Shown piece after piece: positions 56,262-64,000 of a stretch of 64,000 nucleotides of DNA. Position 1 is the first letter of the stretch; every line of letters starts with the position of its first letter. The notes below the pieces were generated by a model, which was not told the origin of the DNA, made no database searches, and saw only the letters and a program-made list of their open reading frames with translations. A program made the translations under genes and the position numbers. The DNA is from Clarkia xantiana subsp. parviflora (taxonomy: Eukaryota; Streptophyta; Magnoliopsida; Myrtales; Onagraceae): contig JAPTYO010000026.1 of the NCBI GenBank assembly GCA_036873135.1, positions 2,708,001 to 2,772,000 on the forward strand. Reading direction: 5' to 3'.

Positions 56262-58976
56262 TCAAGCTTGGTCCTTGTCAGCAGCATCGGCAGCAGCTGG
56301 GTCCGCGGAGTTGGCAGCAGAGGGGTCCACAGGATTGACTTCGGGAGGATTGGCTATCGGGGCGTCCGCACTTGGAAGCTCAGAGGCGTCTTCGACAATT
56401 ACGGGGGTACTCCCCCCATCACTCTCCTCGGAAAGAGCAAAATACTTCTTCGCAAAGGGAGCGAGGGAAGGAGACTTGTCGAAGTTGATGGCGTCCCCGT
56501 ACTCCAGGTGGAGCTCCTCAACGGCGTTGAAGAGAGTGTTCTCCACCTCCGCGCCAAAGAACTTCATGGCATCAGCTTGGAAGCCCTCCGACCTCCGATA
56601 GTCCTCCCGACCCTTGGCCGCGGCTTCAGCCAGCTGTGCCGGGAATCCCGCGATCAGCTCCTCCAAAGCCTTCTTCTCAAGGACCAGCTGGTCCTCGGCA
56701 GCCTTCTTCTCTTGGGTCAGCCGGTCCACGACTGCCCCCCGCTCTTGCCGCTCTTGCCTCAAGAGCCCCTCGAAGTCCGCGATCTGCTGCTGAAGGCCCC
56801 GAATCTTCTCATTGAGGACAGCCAGCTCTTTGGCAAGCTTCCCCCGTGAAGACTGGGAGGCCTTGAGATCCGCCTGAAGCTGTTCGCGGACTCCTCGGTC
56901 CCGCTCCCGGGCCTCATCATAGGCAATGACATACCCGATGAGGCGGTTGTAGTCCCCGAGCTCCTGCAATCAAAAAGGAAAAATGTTAGAAGGACAAAAG
57001 ACCCGATTTATCGATCAACAAGAAAGAAGCGAAGTCTCACCTCGATGCGGCGCACAGCCATACCCCTGACGTCCCGCTGCATATGCGTCCGATTGAGGTG
57101 AATTGGATGTCGCATAGAAGGCAGGATGGAACCCGCCAGCAGATGCAGGGCCAGTTCCTGGTCCTGTTCCCCTTGTGTGAGCGGGACTCCCTGGAGCGTC
57201 TCGATAGGAGCCCAGGGGGCATTCGCCTGTGAAGAGTTGAAGGGCCTGTAGAAGTCCCCATCAAGAGCAAGGGGAGAGATAGGACGAGGAAGAGAAGGGC
57301 ACGTCTCCGTCTCGGCCCGAACAGGGGAGGGAGAGAAGTCGTGGATAGGCGAGAGCTCCCGCTGCTGCGGAGAAGACGAGGGAGGCGGCCCCTGAGGGGT
57401 TGGTTTCAAGGGGGATTGCCCCGCCTTCCGACGCTGTTGAGGGGGATCAGCCCCGCCAGTCTCCTCGGAGGAGTCCAGAGTCTCCACCTGACGAAACTGT
57501 TCGCCAGATGGTGCCTTCTCTCCAGCTGAGGAAGGCACCCCCGCTGGAGGCGGTGCATCTGCGGAAGCTGCAGCACCCGAGGAAGCTCCCGAGCGACCTG
57601 CACCTGGAGGATGAAGAGCTTCAGAAAGGTAGTCAGGAAGTTCATCGGGATTCTTACACCAAATGATACGTCGGGAGACGTATTGATCCTTCCCGCGGTA
57701 ATGATAGTAGCCTGCCTTCAAGACTCGGGGAGTTTCGCCTCGAAGGATTCTTTTGACATCAGCAATGCGGCCTTTCTTGGTCGAGGAAATCAAGTCCGAC
57801 GGGACCATCCTTTTATACGATTTAATAGCAAGTCGGAGTTTTTTACCTTCCTCAGCATTCTGGACATCGAAGAGTTGGTCCAGATCCACCCGTGGCCGCT
57901 TGGGCTGCTCCGCTGAAGGAGACCCCGACCTGGCAGCAGCCTTCTTAGCAGACTTCCTCTTCCGCGAGGGGCGGACAGCATCGGTCTCCCCCTGCTTAAG
58001 GAATAGATCGGTCAGCACAGATACCTTCTTGGTTGCAAACAATAAATGAAGAAAAGTTAGAAGTTTACCCAAGGGACCACGTTAGAAGGGCCGTCGAAGA
58101 GCTGCCCCCCCAGAGACAATACTGAGGAGTCGGATCCCGGCGTGCACCAGGTCCCGCTCCACTAGAGAGTTAGCATTGAGAGGAGTGTAAGACTCCCCCC
58201 AACGATAAAGCTGGATTAATTGGAGAGTCTCGAAATCCTCATCAGCATAAGTGTGGAAAGCAGGCGGAGGGTCTGCTGCCACCTCCCACCGAGGCCAGGG
58301 AATTGAAGAATGTTGGATGAAGAAGTAGCTCTTCTTCCAGCTACTGTTGTCGGACCCTGTATCGATCAAGAGTCCCCGACCCTTGACCACCTTCCAGGTG
58401 TCACTGGTCCAACCGTGCCGGGCAAGCTGCTGCTTACTCCACTTAGGCATCCGAGGGTAGAAGGCGCAAACCCCCGCCTCGTTGCATTTTAGCCCATAGA
58501 AGGTCCTGAAGAGTTGGAGGCTGTAGACCCACTTCTGTCGGAGACAGAGGACTTGAAAGGCGTTCCAGATGCGGATGGCATGAGGAGAGAAGGTAGTGGG
58601 GTGTGTTTGGTAGTGATGGCACAGCTCGACCAGGCTACCACAAAAGGGGAACCTGATCCCCGCTGATATTTGTCCCGTAGAGACAAATACCTCCCCTTTC
58701 TGGGGACGAGTAACCTCAGGGTCACTCGAGGGACGATGTCGAGGATACGGGAAACGGGGTTCCCAGGTGATGGTGATGCAACCCTCTCGGAGAGCTGCAT
58801 CATAAGCAGTAGTGGAAATCTCATTTGGAGCATAGTCAAATTTAAAGGGTTTTCTCCCCTCGGAGCTGGAACCGCTGTCTGAAAAGCAACCAGGGCAAGA
58901 AAATACAGTGGGACTCTGGGAAAAATTAGAAAGAAAGAGACAAACAAACAACGAAGAGGGTTTCCTTACCAGACAT
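56262..58976 (-). CDS. E2 antisense gene of unknown function (4 exons proposed)
   Basis: It is encoded opposite to gag-pol. Exon 1 is ATGTCTG (58976-58970); intron 1 is 58969-58879 (GTAAGG..TTTTCAG); exon 2 begins SDSGSSSEGRKPFKFDY. The large exon holds an LCHHYQTHP..AIRIW segment and W-rich stretches, resembling the family listed as 'putative gypsy type transposon'. The next part (to 57041) has basic patches (RKRKSAKK), YYHYRGKDQYVSRRIIW and a proline-rich region. Intron 3 is 57040-56964 (GTGAGA..TTGCAG). The last exon is a coiled coil (LNEKIRGLQQQI..) ending KDQA, TAA. Near 58082 an in-frame TAA separates the two large pieces; CTAAC, a pyrimidine tract and AG at 58056-58030 suggest an intron there with an uncertain donor. 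Extra antisense ORFs are known in Tat elements; the function is unknown. Confidence 0.65.
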
Positions 58977-59138
58977 AATGAAGTAGAGGTTGAAGGAGAT
59001 GAACGAGATGTCGCCGGAAAGATGATCGGAGAGACTCCAAAGACCTTCGAAATCACAGAGCTTGGAATTGCAGAGGAATCGCAGAGAGCTTTTGAGAATT
59101 CGAAGACGGTAAAAGTTAAATTATGACTGTGGCTAGGG

Positions 59139-59217
59139 TTTTATAGTCGAAGAAGACGGTTGAAAGGACACTTCGATCCGAGTCGTCGAAGTCGAAGAGT
59201 CTTAATCTGGACCGTTG
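59139..59217 (-). promoter_or_regulatory. Putative promoter of the E2 antisense gene
   Basis: On the minus strand CAACGGTCCAGATTAAG (59217-59201) is followed by CTATAAAA (59146-59139), about 165 bp before the ATG at 58976. The motif and the TATA box are shared with E1 at 4961-5008. Confidence 0.6.
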
Positions 59218-59226
59218 AGATGAAAC

Positions 59227-59518
59227 GTGCAGAAGGACAACGGACGCAATGATGAAACGGCCTGAAAAGCACTTTTCAGAAAAGGACAGGCGCGAAAAAT
59301 CGGGCACGTGGGTCGAAAACGTCACTCCATTATCTGCTGCATTTAATGTACTAGAAAACCGAAGAGACCTTTGGGATATAGCAGTTACCTACAAAACCCT
59401 GAGGAAACGTGGAGGAGAAGACTGATAAATTAAGTAACTGAACCAAGGAACAGATCCCCGACTCTAGCATTGGAAAATCGGGAGTTGGAAGACACGACGA
59501 ACTAAAAGTCCCTCATGT
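59227..59518. other. E2 region between antisense promoter and polypurine tract
   Basis: Non-coding. It shares 'cattaaatg' and surrounding words with 4820-4960 of E1, which suggests conserved upstream sequence of the antisense gene. Confidence 0.45.
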
Positions 59519-59530
59519 CTTGGGGACAAA
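59519..59530 (+). promoter_or_regulatory. E2 polypurine tract
   Basis: CTTGGGGACAAA directly before the LTR TG. It is the counterpart of 4556-4568 in E1. Confidence 0.75.
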
Positions 59531-60228
59531 TGATGTGTCCGACTATAGCCGTCAGGCCCTTTAACGGCGAGGAAATGGCAAACAGGCCCACTAGGCCCAG
59601 AGTAAAGGTCAAGATGACTTTGGAGAAGGGTCCCGACGAAGGGAGTCCCGATGAAATAAGGTCCCGACAGAGTCGGTCCCGACAGTCGAGCTAGAAGCTC
59701 CCGATGAGAAGCCTTTAAGTAGGCCCCGATGATGAATCCCTGAGAATGATAGGCCCTGCCACGATGACGAGGGGCCCCGAGCGGTGAAACAACAAGACAA
59801 CTCTGGAGTCCCCGACGGGAGTCGGGACTCGTTACCAGAGGATAAAGCCAAGATGTGCGGGGCGTGGCCGAGATACGCGGAACGTGGTTAAGATACACGG
59901 AGCGTGGCCGAGATACGCGGGGCACGGCTAAGATACACGAGATCGCGTCCGAGATATGCGGGATACGGGCTAACCACCCCTAACGGTTCTCCAGGGACCT
60001 GAGGCATCTCTTTGCCTATAAAAGGGCAAGAGATCACCTCAGAAAGAGTTACGTATAGTTGAATACATTTTGATATATGTTACTTGCCAGTCAGACGAAG
60101 TACTCATTTAAGCATCGGAGAGGGATTCTGGGTCACCGCCCGGTCTATCCCCTCTTGCAGGATTGCGTGGAGCAAAGGAGCTAGGATTGCCGTCAAGATC
60201 CGTACCGGAGTTCCACCGTGATCCAACA
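59531..60228 (+). repeat. E2 3' LTR
   Basis: It is 698 bp. It has two more of the 20 bp units around 59920-59960 (42 bp) and a 14 bp repeat near 59635 not in the 5' LTR. TATAAAA is at 60017-60023. Confidence 0.95.
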
Positions 60229-60233
60229 ATTAC
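60229..60233. repeat. Target duplication of E2, right (ATTAC)
   Basis: It matches 49009-49013. Confidence 0.93.
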
Positions 60234-60576
60234 TAAAAGTATTTTAGAGAGAAAAACCCTCTTCCCATAACACCTATTTCGGCCGAACCACACATACACC
60301 AAGGGTGTGCCAATTTGCCTTCGAGCAAACACTCCGGAGATCCGTCCCCTTCCAATAATCGATCAGAGGATTTGCTGTGGAGAATATACCGCGTAGGGCT
60401 TCCTTAACCAGAATCTCTACGGGTGCCGGCCGGAGGATCGTGAAGTCCCTTCTCCAAGGATCTTGGGACTACAGACTACTTGTGAGGTATGTGTAAATCT
60501 TCCGCTGCGTAATATCGATTACTAGCATGTACCATGTTTTACAGTATCCGTAGTGATTACTCCCCGTAATGTAACA
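60234..60576 (+). repeat. copia-3 5' LTR, second part
   Basis: It continues the family LTR after E2 and ends ..CCCCGTAATGTAACA. With 48757-49013 it makes 600 bp. Confidence 0.88.
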
Positions 60577-60577
60577 G

Positions 60578-60588
60578 TGGTATCAGAG
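60578..60588 (+). promoter_or_regulatory. copia-3 primer-binding site
   Basis: TGGTATCAGAG one base after the LTR, as in copia-1. Confidence 0.9.
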
Positions 60589-61165
60589 TCTGTGTTAGGA
60601 GTTCATGATTTTGATAAATTGGTGTCCTTGAAAATTTAAAAGTTGGACAGAAAATTTTAAAAGAGAAGATTTAAAATTTTCGAATTTTTGTTGATGATGG
60701 TCCGAAATTTACATGATGTTCTTAGGAAATTTGATGTTCATGATCTTCAAGAAAAAGGTGGTATTTATCAAAATTGAACATTGGATTGTAGATCTTATTA
60801 AAATTGGATCTTGAAATTTGACCACTTGTTTCCAATTTAGTGTTTATATCGGCCAAAAATTTTAATTCCTTAGGCTCCAAGAAAGCTAATTTCGGCCGAA
60901 ATTTAATAAAATAATTGTTTACCATATTTTAATTTTTATTCTAGGTAACAATATATCTATAATTGGAAACATTAGGATAGATTCACATTAATATATAGAA
61001 AATTATAAAACTATCAATATATCTAAACATTTAATAGCGTTAAAGATATTATTGATATATTTCGTTTCCTAAAGGATTGAGAAAATATATAGTCAATATA
61101 TGCGTTTCCCTAATTAAGATGTTGACAATAAATAAAATATATATTTATATATGGTAGCCGAATTT

Positions 61166-61221
<56 letters not shown>
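61166..61221. repeat. (CA)n(TA)n microsatellite
   Basis: About 12 CA units pass directly into about 15 TA units. Confidence 0.95.
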
Positions 61222-61226
<5 letters not shown>

Positions 61227-61544
61227 ATTGATTTAGTCTTAAAGATAGAATCTTGGCAATAAATATATATATGTTACAATTATGGCCGAAATGTATATAT
61301 ATATTTAATATTGGAAATTATTTTATAAAGTTAATGTTACTTGGTGGCTAAGTTAAGTATTTTTTAATGGACTTCAAAACCCTACTTAGGCCACAAGTTA
61401 ACATTTCGGCTCAAAGTTTTTGGTTTTAATTATTGGGCCGGTCCAATATGTCAAATTGGGATGAATTGAACCGAACCGGGATTTCTCAATCGCTTTGACC
61501 TAATCGGGTCGAGTCGGACCGGGGTAACTAAGTGGATCTAACCG

Positions 61545-61742
61545 AACCGGTTTTGTGTGTTGAACCAAACCAAACCGAACCCTATTTTTAATTGGACCGG
61601 TTCTGACCGAACCATATTTTGAAATTTAAACCGGACCAAACCGAACCGGATTATACATCGGATCGGACCAGAACCGGAATTTCTGGACCGAACCGAATTG
61701 AGCCAAGCCGGACCGAAATTGACTGAACCGAACTGAATTTTC
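61545..61742. repeat. Degenerate ACCGAACC repeat in the copia-3 leader
   Basis: It is the inverse-orientation counterpart of 32553-32760, with irregular 'ccgaaccgaa' words. Confidence 0.8.
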
Positions 61743-62694
61743 AAAACCGAATTCAATTAAAATAGGGATGTCAAGTTTTAAAATCCAAATGTTTTTAAAC
61801 CTTAAATGGCCTACATAGTGCTCAAGGGTTGATAACCTTTATGCCTTGTTTCGATTATCGGATGGATCTCGGAGATACATGTTTTTGGGACTGGATTAAT
61901 TAGTGGGCTGAATTGTAATTTTTTATTATTCAATATATATTTATGCATGATTAAAACTGTTGTCTTGACTGAGTCAAGCTAGCTGGATATTGCATGTTAG
62001 GGGCGGAGCCCTGGTTAAATATATGGAATGCGCACTAGGATATACATGCTGTGATGGTTGGAAATGCCTAGGATTCATGTTCCGTAATTGAATATAAGCA
62101 TGAATTGTAAATAGCCCCTAATGTTTAAAATTATTATAAAATCGAAAACCAGTCGCCAAATATATATGATTGATGTGGAAGATTCATGTTTGACACGTAT
62201 GCTAGAATGTTGAGGATGTAGCCGCATTTGATAATTTACATGGAAGTAGAATTATATATGCAAGCATGAGTTCCCTGGAACATTAGTCGCATGACGCGTA
62301 AGCATGAGTGTGGTTTGTGTGATGAATGTTACTGGTGTATGATAATTTACATGGATGGTAGAATTATATATGCATGAGTGAATTTATCGGAATATTTTTC
62401 CAAAATAAAAAGGGCCTTGGGAAAGCCAAGATCGGGTATGCTAGTTTTAAAATCCCTGTTCCGATAATTTGCGATTAAAACCGTTTTAAAAGACTGGTCA
62501 ATTGGATAGAAGACGACGGTAATGTGAACTCTTTCACAACCATCTTCCATTGGTTTACTAGTGGTCGGTTGGTTCAGATGACTGAGGAATCGTTACTTAT
62601 TGCATTCTATCTTAATAGATATCTTATGTATGCAATTATTTTTCAAAATGTTATTGTCTCCCTGATTTTGCATGATTATCAATGTGTTAGTATA

Positions 62695-63474
62695 ATGGTT
62701 GCGGTCAGCAAATTTATCTTCCAAATGAACAAGGGAGTGAGATTGAACAACAACAATTATAAGATCTGGAATAAGCGCACAAGGATGGAAATTACTGAAA
62801 TGAGAGGTTTAGAGCATCTGACTTCGAAACATGCCAAGCCAGAGGGAGACCTCACAGCCGAACATAAGGAATTCAATGATGAATGGGACACGAAGGACCA
62901 GGAAATTTGTTCCACCTTGTTGTCAATGCTTGAGGATGACATACTCTATGGATATGATCACTTTGAGTCTGCCATGGACCTGTGGGATGGCCTTAAGGCA
63001 GGGTTTGGTGTTTACACCACAGCCCAGAAGCGATCCTTTAACATCGCTTTAAACTCGTTTAAGATAAATCTCAAGCACACAATGAAGGAGCATATTAGAC
63101 ACATGTGTAACATGCTTGCTGAACTGAAGGAGGCAGGAGAAATCCTGACCGAGGAGCAGAAGGTCCAATGCGTGATCCGATCGTTACCTGACTCTTGGAA
63201 CAGCATGAAAATGCACCTTACCCATGCCACTCAACTCGATAACCTCGAGAAAGTGCAAGTTCATCTCGAGCTGGAAGAGGATCGTCTCAAAGTTGAAAAG
63301 CCAAGAGCGGAAATGAATCCTGCATCCTCGCATCCAGCTGACCAAAAGGGTAATCGCAAGAGAAAGGGGAAGGGCCTTCAGTTTAACACTGACAAGTATT
63401 TGGCTCCAAAACCTCAGAAGAAGCAAAACAAACACGTAAAGAGGAAACTCGAACGTGTTTTAGGTGTGGCGTGA
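62695..63474 (+). pseudogene. copia-3 gag
   Basis: The likely start is ATG 62695 (MVAVSKFIFQMNKGVRLNNN); the frame is open further upstream, but that part matches the non-coding leader of copia-1. The copia gag core is evident: NNNNYKIWNKRTRMEITEM, STLLSMLEDDILYGY, MDLWDGLKAGFGV, IRHMCNMLAELKEAGEILTEE and VIRSLPDSWNSMKMHL, then a basic C-terminus. A frameshift near 63450 puts the zinc knuckle in another frame (TCFRCGVKGNLAIAS), where the His and the last Cys are also changed. Gag would be made without a working knuckle. Confidence 0.85.
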
Positions 63475-64000
63475 AAGGAAACCTTGCTATTGCCAGTACC
63501 AATCCTCCCAAGGTACGAGCTGGAGAATAATTACAACCTCATAATTTCTTATAGGACTCTTCTCACTCGAAAGTAATTCATTTTACCCTTTTTGAATTAA
63601 AAAATCGAGGAGGAGAACAAGCACAGACCTAAAGAGTTTACCCCAGAAACATAAAGATTAAATGAAAGACTTTATCTTTATTTGCTAAAAGAACCTCATC
63701 TTAATTTTTAGTTTAAGATAGTTAATGATAATAATGTTCCTTGAAACATAGGAACAATTTCATTTTAACCATGTGACAAATGCTTGGACAAAGTATTAAA
63801 TACCAATCCTTCTCAGACTATTCGATCATTTATTGTTGTTTGATGCATTGCTTATAAATCTTACTTTATTATTAGTAATCCACTAAATGAAATACTTAGT
63901 AATAATAATCATGTGCGAAAGCGATTGGATTAAATTGAATTAAATTTAGAAATGAAATGATTTAACAAAGGGTTAAAGCTTCGGTAAATAGCGCAATTCG
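63475..64000 (+). other. copia-3 sequence after gag, decayed
   Basis: No protease motif follows gag. 63830-64000 matches 30340-30490 of copia-1 (inverted), so this non-coding stretch is part of the family and not unique flank. Confidence 0.5.

Larger units (their letters stand above)
49014..60228 (+). mobile_element. E2: Tat-lineage Ty3/gypsy element nested in the copia-3 LTR
   Basis: This 11,215 bp element has LTRs of 642 and 698 bp, the same PBS as E1, gag-pol with double RNase H, a 26 bp minisatellite and an antisense gene in front of the polypurine tract. gag-pol carries at least seven disabling lesions, although the LTRs differ by only about nine substitutions plus 14 and 42 bp indels. 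Confidence 0.95.
60589..62694 (+). other. copia-3 long leader
   Basis: It is homologous in inverse orientation to 31561-33685. It contains a (CA)n(TA)n microsatellite (61166-61221) and the GGTTC-type repeat (61545-61742). No gene is supported. Confidence 0.7.
48757..64000 (+). mobile_element. copia-3: Ty1/copia element split by E2, runs off the right edge
   Basis: The 5' LTR is in two parts (48757-49013 and 60234-60576, total 600 bp). Met-tRNA PBS, a 2 kb leader and gag follow. It is of the copia-1/copia-2 family. The first LTR base is C where the family has T. It lies in E3 internal sequence. Confidence 0.9.

Overview
This is nuclear DNA from a flowering plant. The only host gene I recognise is the C-terminal half of a plant quiescin sulfhydryl oxidase (QSOX) gene at 2487-13689, split by short GT-AG introns. 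Almost everything else is LTR retrotransposon sequence of types typical of plants: a Ty3/gypsy chromovirus, Tat-lineage elements with a second RNase H domain, an Ogre-type fragment, and several Ty1/copia elements. I saw no prokaryotic features, CRISPR array, rRNA or tRNA gene. Species cannot be told from the sequence alone.

Layout. 1-1774: 3' end of a chromovirus (integrase, chromodomain, 3' LTR). 2487-13689: QSOX exons, with a 9.3 kb Tat element (E1, minus strand, 3794-13120, TSD CAAAG) sitting inside what would otherwise be an 81 bp intron. 13850-17056: decayed minus-strand Tat-like fragment (E4) with one LTR. 17057-19679: 5'-truncated copia element (copia-2, plus). 20015-25795: Ogre-type 5' half (E5, plus) with LTR, PBS, extra ORF1 and gag. 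25796-48756: an old minus-strand, pol-less Tat-like element arranged as internal-LTR-internal-LTR-internal (E3). E3 is itself broken by copia-1 (minus, 26163-34298) and by a short-LTR copia element (plus, 43436-48489). 48757-64000: copia-3 (plus), whose 5' LTR is split by a second Tat element (E2, plus, 49014-60228, TSD ATTAC); copia-3 runs off the right edge.

Insertion order inferred from the nesting: E3 first, then copia-1, the short-LTR copia and copia-3 into E3, then E2 into copia-3. LTR differences counted by eye support this: about 12 of 762 for E1, about 9 substitutions of 642 for E2, roughly 5 percent for the short-LTR copia and 7-8 percent for copia-1.

The most interesting content is an antisense gene carried by the two Tat elements between pol and the 3' LTR. 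In both E1 and E2 it has a TATA box, a shared upstream 17 bp motif, a seven-base first coding exon (ATGTCTG) and a small intron, and it ends in the residues KDQA. In E2 it is open apart from one in-frame stop at a probable intron, while E2 gag-pol is wrecked. In E1 the reverse holds. Other points are the QSOX intron insertion, the shared-LTR structure of E3, and the many minisatellites and hairpins in the non-coding parts of the Tat elements.
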